Shown one piece after another: positions 12,601-25,225 of a DNA stretch of 64,000 nt. The stretch spans positions 25,354,501 to 25,418,500 of the forward strand of contig NC_056757.1 in assembly GCF_018687715.1 (NCBI RefSeq), given 5' to 3'. The notes beneath the pieces are model-generated. The model made no database searches. It worked only from the letters and a program-made list of their open reading frames with translations, and was not told the origin of the DNA. The position numbers and the translations under genes were made by a program. The DNA is from Carya illinoinensis (taxonomy: Eukaryota > Streptophyta > Magnoliopsida > Fagales > Juglandaceae). Positions within the stretch are counted from its first letter, which is position 1; every line of letters starts with the position of its first letter.

Positions 12601-15600
12601 GAAATGCCTTGGGCCATCCTTGGTCATTACAGATGATATCAAAGTGAATCCCAACCAAAGTCTGAGACTTGAGCCATGCTACCAATGGTGGAATAGTCAA
12701 AAATAATACCCCAAGTAAAGATTTTTACTTTACACGAGAGATGTGGCTTTGGTATGAAATGGTATACATGGATCCATCATTGTATCTCTACGGCTTCTTT
12801 CTCAATATTGGTGAATGGCACACCAAAAGGCCTATTTAAAAGCTCGCAAGGATTGAGACAAGGTGACCCTCTATCTCCAACTCTTTGTTTTTGTGATGGA
12901 AGCTTTTAGTAAGATGATTTCAGGTGTCATGGAGGGTGGTACCTTAATCAAACTTGAGCCTTGATGGGCCCTCCTATTGTTCTTTGAAGACGCATCAAGG
13001 TTGAAGGTGAAACTTGGCCAAATCAAAAGCAATGTCAGCAGGGGATGTTCCTAATGTGGTGGAGAGTATGGTTTCCATTTTGGGGTGCAAGATATCTCAG
13101 CTGCCCATGAAATATCTTGGCCTCCCGTTGGGTGCTACGTTCAAATCGAAATGGTGAGTGGGCCTTTTGAAGATTCTCAACTTTCTAACCCCCAAACCAC
13201 CACAAGATAAATGGGTACAGATCTTATCTCACTTTATCAAATGGTATTTTTTCTTATCCTCTAAAGACAAACTTGAGAAGTAAGATGAGATGAGAATTTC
13301 GTGAATAGTAGTAAAATAGTTTGAACCCCTAGGAGTTGGCTCAAGAGGTAAAGGCCTTGGGCTTGGGGGTATGCTCCCCCCAGGTCCAAGGTTCAAATCC
13401 CCTTAGATGCAAACAATCTCTAGAGGCCATCAAACTGGGAGATTTTCCCCTTGAATTACCCGAAGTGCACTTGCCGGAAACTCCTTACCGAGGGCCTATG
13501 CACTTTGGGGATTAGTCAGGACGCTGTTCTTGGACATTCGGTGCCAATTAAAAAAAAAAAAAAAAAAGTAAGATAGTTTGTTAATAGTAGTGAGATAGTT
13601 TGAGTTAATGTTTTATAGGGTTTTGGGAAAGAAGAGAGAAAAAGTTGAATAAAAAATATTATAAAGTTAAAATATTATTAGAATATAACTTTTTAATATT
13701 ATTTTTGTTTGTAGATTTGAAAAAGTTGAATTTTTTATTTTTTGTTTGAAAGTTTGAGAAAGTTGTAATGATTAGTTTGAAAAAGTTGTAATGATTAGTT
13801 TGAAAGTATTTCTATTTGAGTGATGTTTGGGAAGGAGATGGAATGAGATGAGATGAGAATTTTGGAATGAAAACTTTTTCCAAACAAGCCCTAAACCTCC
13901 CCACAAGAAATCACGAAAAATCTTCTCCAATCTATTCACCAATCCTACAGCCAAAGGAAATAGAGATAAAAAGTATATTGGGAGGTTAGATAACGTGCTC
14001 TTGATTAGGGTGATTCCGCCACTTTTGGACAAATAAATCCTCTTCCGACCCGCCAATCTACATTCAATCTTTTCAACAACTACATCCCCCATTACCTTGG
14101 ATTTATGAGGAGCCCCAAAGGGAAGACCAAGATACTTCATAGGCAAGGATGACACCTTGCAGCCCAAGATAGCAGCCAATTCGCCTAGGTTATGAACCGG
14201 GTCAACAGGAACCATTTCAGATTTTGAAAAATCCACCCTAAGATTGGAGACAACTTCAAAACAAAGCAATAGAGCCCTCAAGGAACAAATCTGGTCAGGA
14301 TCCGGCTCACAAAGAATCAATGTATCATCACCAAAAAGAAGATGAGAGACATTTAAACCACCATCCGATGAGCTGCACACCGAAATGCCCGAAATAGAGC
14401 CCCTATCCACCACCGCCTTCAACATTCTACTCAACACATCCATTACTAAGACAGACAAAAAAAGGGACAAAGGGCTCCCTTGTCTCAAACCCCGAGAACT
14501 ATTAAAGAAACCTTCGAGAGTGCCATTAACTAGAATCGAGAATCTGACAGTTGTGATGCAATGTTTCATCCACTAACACCATCTCTCCCCAAAACCAAAT
14601 CTACTAAGAATATGCACCAGAAAATCCCAATTAATGTGATCAAAAGCTTTCTCCACATCCAATTTACAAAGAATACCTGGGGTGCCGGCTCTAATCCTAC
14701 TATCCGAGCATTCATTAGCAATGAGAACCAAGTCAAGGATTTGTCTTCCCTTGACAAATGCATTTGTGACTTCGAGATGAATGGACCAAAACCAATAATA
14801 TTATTGGAAACATTCCCGCTCGGACCATCCCTCACATTCACAACCAAACCTTTAATTTCGACCCCCACCACCTTTATTTCTATAGCTTTATGTTTTGGCT
14901 ATAGCAGCACAAGCTCAGATTAACATCAATCTCCAACATGGGAGAGACCCAAAGGAAAATTCAAAACATTCTTAAAATAAGAAAATAAAAAAACAAACAA
15001 ACAAAGACCAGCTGGATGTGGATAAGTAAATATTACCAACATAACTACATTAAATCAAGGTTAAGAAAAAATGGGGCTATTTGGATAACAAAGTGAAGCA
15101 TGCTAAGCAGTGTCATAAAATTCAGGTTCGCGACCGCGCAGATATATAAAAAATATGCAAGTTACCTTTCCATGTTGGCTGTTAGTAACCCTCAAGTTTT
15201 GTGTTATGGATCCATTACCATTTGCAGGGAGAGTATTGCTGCTAGCTGGATCTAAGTGCAGTTGAAGAAACTGTGGATTCAAAATCACAAGAGATTTCAG
15301 AACTGCAATCTTGAAGGAAAGAAAATAAACCTAATGATTCAAGATACTTAGAAATCAGACAACATGAGTGATTAATCTACATTGAAATAAAATAATATCG
15401 CCTATAAATACAAAAGAAGGCAGGGGACATACATTAAAACAGCAAGTACAATACCACAGATCAAGGGAGCGTCCAATGATAAGTTCACAGATTAAACAAT
15501 AGTAAAATAGACATATTTAGTAGCCCATGAGCTAGCATTACCTTTGGAACTGCTGCCTGGAAAATAAAATCTGTATAGATATTCTGTGACAAATTCGTAA

Positions 15601-17278
15601 AAGTAGCCAGTATTGCTGTTGCCCGGGGGTTTCCAGGTGCCTTAGAGAAGTCAAATGTTATTCTCAAGGAGCTGCTCTCAAACGCAACAATAGGTGGATA
15701 AACTGGACCATTGCCTTCTGTTCAGAAAGAAAATGGCATCACTACTTTGAATGAAAATATATCTGCCAAAAAGATCTCCACATGACACAAAATATTACCA
15801 GGCATTGGTGGATTGGGGGCAAATCCATCCAACAAATCCATCATAGAAGTAGCCCCAGCACTAGTGGCTCGTGTAGAGAGTGAAGGCAGGGATGAAATTT
15901 CTCCCAATGATGCAACTGGTGATTTGTCACCTTGACTGCTAGATAATATGTCAGTTATGGATGATCTTTGTGCGGGTGGTGTTTCAATAGACAAGAGATC
16001 CAGTAGAATATCCGTGCCAGTTCTTGGAGCCTCATTTGTGCCAGAAATTGCTGAAAGAAAACACAAATGATATGCATTGGTTAAGACCATATCAATTCAT
16101 GACCATGTTGGAAAGGGCAGTTTGGAAGCCATTAGTGTGCAACACTGTGGAGGATGATCCCTCCGTGCTCATCCTGGTGTCTTTGACTCTGTGGAGAGAA
16201 AGAAATGACTGTAGTTTTGAGGACTTGAGAAATTAGTTCTGAAGCTCAAGTCTCTCTTCTTACTGCCCTCTTTCAAAAATGAGCCCTCCAGAAATGATAC
16301 ATCAAAGCTATCACTTGTTAATCATACAGAAGGGAATAGTTCCAGATCAAGGTCCAAAAACAAGGGCAGTATTTTGGAAAATGCTTCCTGTAGACTTATT
16401 TCATTAAAAGCCAAAAGATTTTTAAGAAAAAGTGGATTGTCAATGCCAAAAAAAGGTGCAAATGCTTAGAAAATAAAAGAATCAATTTCCAGTGTTTTAT
16501 AGACAATTTATGCCTTGGTATGTTCCAATACTAACCAGTTTGATTTAATCCTGGTGAAAGATCAACACCACCAAGAAGATCCTGAAGAAAACCACCACCA
16601 GAAGAGCTAGGTGCGGGGACATCATCTGAACTTAGATCAAGTAGATCTACAAGAGGTGCTGCAGGAGGTTTAGCAACTCCGTTGGGGAGATTAAGTGATG
16701 CTGAATTGGAAGTTGAAACCATTGCTGGCGATGAACCGGCCCTCCTTCCAATGAAAGTTGCCTCATCTAGAACAGGCATCCTTTCAACCAGTGCAGACCT
16801 AAACAGACTCATCCATCAGCTTTCTAATATAAAATCTGCTTCAATAAAGAAATCATTCCCAGTGGAAGCAGGGTGGGGAAGAAAAAAAGAAAGTATTAAA
16901 CGGAAACTCTTAATGATTTAAGTATAAGATTATTTACAGCATACCTAATATTCTGATGCTTCTCAATAACAGAATTGAATTCAATGGATCTCTGCTGCAA
17001 TTCAAGCACAAGACTTCCTCTGTTTTGAATGATTATATCTCGAATCCTCCTATCAAATTTGGTTAACAATCAAACTTTCATGACAAAAGGAGAGATGAGA
17101 AGGAATTTGTTTGATTCTTTTTTTTATTATTATTATTTAGAAAAGATTGTCTAACTTTAGGAGACTCGAGGAACTAGCAAGAACTAAGTCCAAAAATGTC
17201 ACATTATTAAAGATGAGTTCCAAAGCAAATCCACAAACCAATTTTATCTATATATAAACATATATATGTATATACAAA

Positions 17279-17320
<42 letters not shown>

Positions 17321-19697
17321 TTCAACCATATCAGAAGAAATTAAGCAACAAGTTGCAAAACCCGAAAGTGGAAAACCTCCAGCTATCAAAACGTACACTG
17401 TATACATTTTACTAGAACTCTACACCTTCAACAAAACAGCAGGGAAAATAGAAATAAACACATATCATGGCAAAAAAACTAAAGTGAAAATCATACCAAA
17501 AGTTGGAAGATTGTAAACATACTCTGAACAAGATGGAAATCGAGAAGAGAGCTTTAACAGAGCAATCAAAGACATTGATTTAGTTGTGAGATCTGATGTA
17601 TGGCGCTTAATGGCAAGCTCTACAATGTCCACAGCATCAGATCCTGTTACCTGTTTTCAAAGAACTTAAGTTAATTGGGAGAAACAAATACACGGATGAC
17701 AAACAAAAGGGTGTATAACATCCATTTATCACCAAACAATTTAATCAGATGCTGCAGTTATTGAAAGCTGAAGCCAGTAGACAGCCTCATTGTAGATTTA
17801 GCCCACATATGTTTATCTTTACGCAGATAACCTCGCATAATCCAGATGACTCATCTATGACATCATTTAACTTATCATTTCGATTTGAACCAATGAAATT
17901 ACAGTGAGCAAGGGGGACAAGCAAAAGATATTTGAATTCTCTCTCTTTTCTGTTGCAGAATCTTATTTTGCCGATGTTTCTATGTTAAATTATCACTAGT
18001 CCCAAAAGCTTGAGTTTTAGGAAAATATGAATTTAAACACTTGGTCATTATTTTAACACTTTTACTTACTGAATGGGCCCAAATGATGGAATTTTAACAT
18101 TTTTTAATGGGAGGCAAAGTAGAGTCGGGAGGCAAACTGAGGATCGATCACCTAGTCTAAAATCACGTTTAGTTAACACTTGTTCCAAAAGATTGAATTC
18201 CTAAAATATCACTTAACCATTATTTTAGCATTCCACACCCATTAAATCTGCAAGACATTACATTCTCTTGTATACTTCCAATGTACTTGGGCTATGCCTA
18301 ATTACGTGGTTTTAATAAATTTCTTACTTATAGAAAAAAAAAAAAAAAAAAAATAGCAAGACATTACACCATACCCCTGGACCCCCCCCCCCCCCCCCCC
18401 CCAACAAAACAAAAAACCAAAAAAAAAAGGAAAATTAGGAAACAACAAAGAAAAGAGAACTTATCCAAACACAATATCTACTGATTGCTTTATCCTGCAT
18501 TACACTGGAAATTCGCAATTTAACACATGGATGAGGTTGAACTCACAGTTATTGGATTCTCTATATCGAGCAACCCGACATTATTGATCAACATGTCACC
18601 ATATTCTCCTATACACCAAACTGCCACTCGAACAAGGGTTTCCTAGTGAAAATGTTGAAACAATCCTCTTAGGAAGAACAAGTCTGTATGAATGGAATGT
18701 ATGCTTAAATACCCGAGATGATTGGAGCTCATATTGATAAGTATATTGCACATATTTTCCAGTGGGGGGCAAAAACCAATTACCTGTTCAGCTGATGTTT
18801 GGAATGCTCTGTATAATGCCCTTACAGAATATCCATGGAGATCAGAAGCATTGCTTATCACAACAATAAGAGCATGCCAGGCTTCATCTTTCACAAAATT
18901 TCCAGCCTACTAAGCACAGCATAAAGATAAGTACCTCCTAAAAACAAAATACATAGTTGACTATGCTAAGAAAAATTGGCTTTGTTCTCAGACACCTGGA
19001 TCCAATTAAAAAAAAAAAAAAAGTATGCTAAGAAAAAAATGGATGAAAAGATTAACAAAATTCAACACTGCACTTTTATGCCGGAGCAAATTATATAGAT
19101 TGCATGATATAATTTTCTGTATGAAGTTTTGAGAAGAAGCATTAGGGCAGAAGGTGACAGAAAATGTGAATTGTATCTTATACACTTGAAAAAAAAGTGT
19201 GTTCAAAAATGTTTTTCAAGTGTTTGCTGAGGTGCAACCCCATCACCTTCATCTACAAAGAAAATGTCAATTGTATCTTATACACTAGAAAAAAAAAAAA
19301 ATGTTTTCAAAAATGTTTTCCAAGTGTTTGCTGAGGTGCAACCCCATCACCTTCATCTACAGAGATCCACATACTTCCATATTTCAACACAACCCTCCTG
19401 AGCAGGAGGTTAAAAGGCTCCCCAGAGACCAAATCTGGGTGAGAAAGGCATCGAAAGGAGACCCTACAGGTGGGTTGCTTCTGGCTGATCTCTGGTCCTT
19501 GCGAACAAGGCATTGCGGTGAAGGTGACAAATTTGCTGGCGGAGACATCTTTTACCTCGGGGATTAGTCAAGAACCAGAGCCTTATCTAAAGCAGTGGAA
19601 GTTCTCAGATACCTCGTCATCAGAAAATATTTCAACACAAAATGATGGATGACTAGAAAGATGGCCAAGGGAACGTTTGAGAGATATTGTGTTTTGG

Positions 19698-19736
<39 letters not shown>

Positions 19737-22700
19737 GCGGGTGGAGTTGTTAACCTGGAATTAGCATTTTTTTTATAGGTAAAAGTAAAATTTTATTGCT
19801 AAGAATTAGCATTTTTTACAAGTGCAATGTTATTCAAAGGGCTAAATCATGTTAGGGTGATGCCCTTTTAATCTTTGTAGGCCTGAGTCCTCATATATAG
19901 ATTAGTGAGATTTTATAAGAAGTTAAGATATCCGATAAGTTAAGGGTTCTAATCCAAGAGATATAAAAGTAAAAAATGAGTTGCATGCTTTTTTTGCCTA
20001 AAATAAAATAGGTGCCATGTTTTCATGTTACATGCAGTTTTATCCACAAGTCAAATTCAAGCAAATAAATGATTTGGCTCCACTAATTCAAGCCTAACTT
20101 GGAAAATGTCTACTTGTACATTTTGTAGATCCATTTAAACAGTTACTGTTAGTACCCCACCATGGTTTCTCTTATTAAAAAAATAGAAGACCGTTGACTG
20201 ATTGATGGCAACTGTAGTTATCAGAGTTCGACATTGTTATGATTTATAAGTAATCCAACTAATGCATTTAAAAGCAGGTAAGGTCCATGGATGTTAAAAA
20301 GTCAGTGGCCCATCATGATTTATCTCTTACTAAAAACTAGAAATAAAGTATACAGGAAGTATACAAGGGAATCTCATACACTTAGGATTTCATGAATCAA
20401 GAGAAGGCCAAGAAAATTAGATAAATCTTGAAGATTGAGCAGTACAGACAACTGCTTATACAACAATCTAAAGAATGAAGTCAACATATAACAGTAAGTT
20501 CTGTTGAAACTCAAATTATTACTATGCTTTTCATACCAGATTATCCACCAAGCAAAGCAGCCATCATAACATGGGAAGGACAGGGAAAAGTGAAGGTTAA
20601 AAGAACATCAGTGAGAGTCTGAAAAAGAAAATGGTAGCCTATGGCTTAATAGTACATATGGCCCTAAGTGGAAGCAGAATCACTATAGCTTTGGTCTAAC
20701 TAATTCCAAATGAAAATTGCTACAGATACAAAAAGATTACACAAAGTAAATCCACACACTAATATGGCTTCATGAAATCTATTAGATCTATTTTATAATA
20801 CAAGTACCATCTGACATACCATATTAGGCCACATCAGTTTGTAAGTTTGTTTTTGTGTAATCACTTTGTTGCTAAAGTATTTTCCATTCCAAATACAAAC
20901 GTAGTTAGAGATTAAATGCAATCAAGTAAAATTGCTCTCTTTGTGCTTCTTGGATTTGAGATGTAAGTCCTCTTTTCAACCTCTCGACAAATACAAACCT
21001 CTTGACACATAGAAACCAGATTTGAAGAAACCAGATTTGAGAGGAGGTTTTGAGCTTAAATGAGCTCTCTCCTTCAAGCCTGAGGGCTTTGACGTGCAAA
21101 AGTAAGATTTTCATCCTCTCCAAATTTGAGGTTGGGGTCCTGATGTTTGGTTTGGCTGGGTTTGGTTAGATCCATGAGGGATTCTTGTTCCCTCATGAAT
21201 GTGACTACTTACTAGTGTTTGGCAGCTGGAAGTGGTTGATTTGGTTGAATTTTCCTTAAGAGGGGTTTGGAGGTTCACAGAGGATCCTCAACAATGAGTA
21301 CCCTTTCATGTTTTAAGGTGGGAGAAACAGCAGTGAGGACTACTGCAGCCATAGAGGGTTGAAGCTTTATTACCATGAAGAATACCCCAACTACCGAAGA
21401 TCTTGATGCTCTTTTCTTTATGAATCCTCCTCTCAGTTGCTAGTGTAACATCTATTGACTCACCATTGAGAGAAATCACTCTGGTTATAGATGTTGAGCA
21501 CGTTAGGAATTTTTTTTTGCTTGCTGTCATCCACCCAATTTTAATTAGCAATTGTATTCTCTTAGTGCCAGCTTGTTTTTATCCGTATCAGGTCTTACAG
21601 CTGAAAGAATTGGAAGGTAGATTACTGTTTATACGGTGATCCTTCTGAGTTAATGCTATTTTTTTTTCGGATAGGTAGATGTAATGCTATTCACTTACCC
21701 CGGGACAAAAAGCAAGGAAGAAAATGTTCATTGACATAGTGCAGAAAACAACCAAGGGTACTGACATACGTTTTTTTTTTTTTTTGACAAGTGCCCAGAG
21801 TACAGACAGACTTATCAATATAAAAACACCGAAATGTTCCAGAAAAACATCAAACAAACAGCCTTTGATGTAATGAAACACAGAGGATATGGTACCATGC
21901 TTTATACCTCTGAGAGAACCTTGAGCATCTGATCAATGTACCATATCTTCTCAGGTGAAAACCTAAAGCACCAAGAAGTGAATGTAAATCAACTATTGCT
22001 GGCTAGGAATTCCAATTAGTTCATGCAATATACTTTGCTCAACTAATCCCACATTATGCAGCATATCATTATCAAAAGATTCAACAGAATTACATAAATG
22101 CATACCCATGTTCCAGATGCCACACAAAAAGGAAAAAGCATCTACACTTATTATATAAGTAATTAGGATTTCCTTCAAATCACCGACGAAACCCAAGTGT
22201 ATACAAAAGAAAGTACCCAATCAGAAAGAAGGAAAACAAGAACTAGGGAAGCCAAAGCTACTATGAGCCGACATCCAAACACAGTATTTTTAGCGCTAAA
22301 GAATTAGGCTCCTCCACTTTCTTTTCAAAATATTTAAAGTCTCGTGCCTCCAAGCTTACCACATCCGGACTCCTCCAAACAGTCAGTAACTCCAAGACCA
22401 TTTGAGGCATCACCCAAGTAACACCGTAAATATTGAACACTGAGGCCCAAACTCATATAGCTACATCGTAGTGCAACAATAACCGATCAATTATGTCCCC
22501 ACTCTTCTTGCATATACAACACCAATCCGATACTAATATTTCTCTTTCTCAAATTATCCACAGTAGGATATTCCCAATGCAGATGTCCATTCAAACCTGC
22601 AAACAGACTTTGTTCCTCCAAACTCCTTTACAAGGAAAAAGAATACTTGCAGAACGTAATGCATGATACATATTTATGACCTCAAAGCTCCTCATTTTGG

Positions 22701-25190
22701 ATGAAATCCACCTTATCTAACACCTCCCATCCAGGTAGAGTACAATATAATGAAGAATGACGAAAAGGACAACAATTCCCAACCAATTGCTGATCGGATA
22801 AGCATCTACATTGAAAAATAATAGATCCCAAAACTTAAACCATTAGAAAGCGGATCAACAATAAATATCAAGCTCACAAATACTTGCACCTCATGTGTAA
22901 GTCCACAGAATAATGATCAACAACTACAGGCATTGCGAGTCTAAAAAAGAAAAAATAAACAGCTTGGAGGTCAAAAAGACTTCAACCAAGGCATTTTAAG
23001 TTAAAAAAAAGGCTCCAATACCATCTTAGAAAACACAATCCATACTTATCAAAAAAAGAAAACATAGATCCCCAAAACACAAAGCTATTAAGAAGTGGAC
23101 AAGCTCACAAAATTGAACACTGACAAACTACATAATAAGGAGAATAAGGAGATTGATTCAAATCCCAATATGTGACAAAATACCTTGTTTGGAGGATAAT
23201 TAATGCTTAAGTTGCTTCAGAAGTACATAGAAAAACATGTGACTGAAATGGCCACAGCAAGTATTGGCAAGTGTACAGCTACCTCTCGAGGCTAGACATG
23301 TTACCGTATGAATGCCAAGTTCAACTTTTTCTTCTTCTTTTTTCCCACCGAGAAGGGGGGTTAAGAAGCAATTTTCATGTTTGCCACAAATTTTATAGCA
23401 AATATAAGGAAGCCATAATACAGTATCTCAAAGGAGAAAAAGAAAAGAAAGACATCAATTTCAATTTCAACTGTAACTTACTTCGCAATTATGGAACAAA
23501 TTTTGGCAGTAAGATCTCCCTTGAATTCCTGATCACTTACTTCCAGATATTCAATCAGCTCTTTTGTCAAAGGTTTTACATTGCTTTCGTTTACTAGAAG
23601 ATAAACAAGTTCAAGGGCCCTTTTCCGAATTGAAGCATCTGAATCCTGAAAGTGGAAAGGTCAAATGAAAACATACACTAAAGACCACAGCTTTTGTTAA
23701 TAATAGTAAAAATGGGTCAAATAAGAAGGCGATGCATCAATTCCACCTAGAACTGTATGTAAGAAAATGTTGGAAACTGTCAAAAGACGCATTCCAAAAC
23801 TCCTCATGTGTGAATAAGTAAAAAATAATGCTTGAAATAATAATATTTGATTCGTCAACAAGAGCAAAGGAAGAATATTGCATCATATGTTCCGCAGACC
23901 ACAACAGAATATACAGCCAGACTATCTTGGGAAAAAATACCATATCAAAAGCTGCTGTGTATATTTCAATCCACAAAAAAGAGGAAAATATAAGACAAAA
24001 GAGAGAGACTTCTTGATTGCTTACCAAGCAACAGTTCTTTTAGCAACCTTTTTCATTGTTCAGTACAACATTAATTATAACTATGAAATACCTTTACACA
24101 TTCCAAGATTGTTGCCCGATGTCGCTGCACTGCTTGACTATCTACTGTTATTGCCTTCATCAGCATGTTTAGTGCAACATATCTAAATAAACATGAATGT
24201 TAATTTTATAATTTAGCTGATCAAACAGCAAACTGAGAAGGATAGAGCAAAGGGCTAAAGCAATTAAGGTATTAATCAAATAAAATAATTACACTCAAGG
24301 AGAAATAACTATTAGGCCTGATGCGTAACAGGGTAAGACTTTAGTTTCAGACTTCAAAAAGGCCACAAAAAGCACAAGAAGAGAAGTCAACAGAAATTTC
24401 AGCAAAAGGCCTTTTAAACCAACAGTGAAGGCTCATGCAGTCAATTAGATCTTGGTGACTAGGTAAGAAGTTATTGAAGCTTAAAGAACGGATACATGCT
24501 ACCTTAATTTAGTTTCTAGCAGTTTCACTCTCTCTTGAGATAAATATAACTGCTGGACATTTGTACATTGTCTTACAAAGCTGGTACTATGGATTCTTTT
24601 CTTTGAGAAAAATTCTTAGGTAGAAACAGAGGTGATTGTCTCCTCTGATACAAATTAATCGTCATCTACAAATATCGTGCTTCACACAGGCAGAGAGAAT
24701 TAAGGATAGCTATTCATAGCATTGCTACATTTTTCATCATGTATCAGCCAACGTTTGAACAAACATCCCACATCTTCCTTCTAGTTCATATGTATGAATA
24801 AACATGCAATTCCTAAGGCAGTCTCAGGTTAGGTGGGGCAAACAGCCTTCATTACACTGCCTACAACCATCATCTAATCAAACCCCCAAGAAATATCATA
24901 CAGCATTCCTTGTTGCAACCTTGAATTATGATTTATATCACTAACCAGATATTCTTGGCTTTTATGAGCATAAAGGTTTATAGGAAAAGACCGCAACATA
25001 TAGACAAACAATAGATCCCTCAACATGTTTAGAAAGACGCCACTGGGATCAAGTAATCCATACTATACTAAGAAAAAGATGCATAATTTAGTGAAAAATA
25101 ATTCATGTAGAACCTGAAAAGAGACATAATTGATATCAAAAGGATGCCCAGCTTAAAGATATATATCAAAACCTGATATTGTTATCACGA

Positions 25191-25225
<35 letters not shown>

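Noticed and set aside
17207..17516. ORFs rich in [10 protein letters not shown] / [10 protein letters not shown]
   Set aside because: Translations of the (GT)n(GA)n microsatellite.
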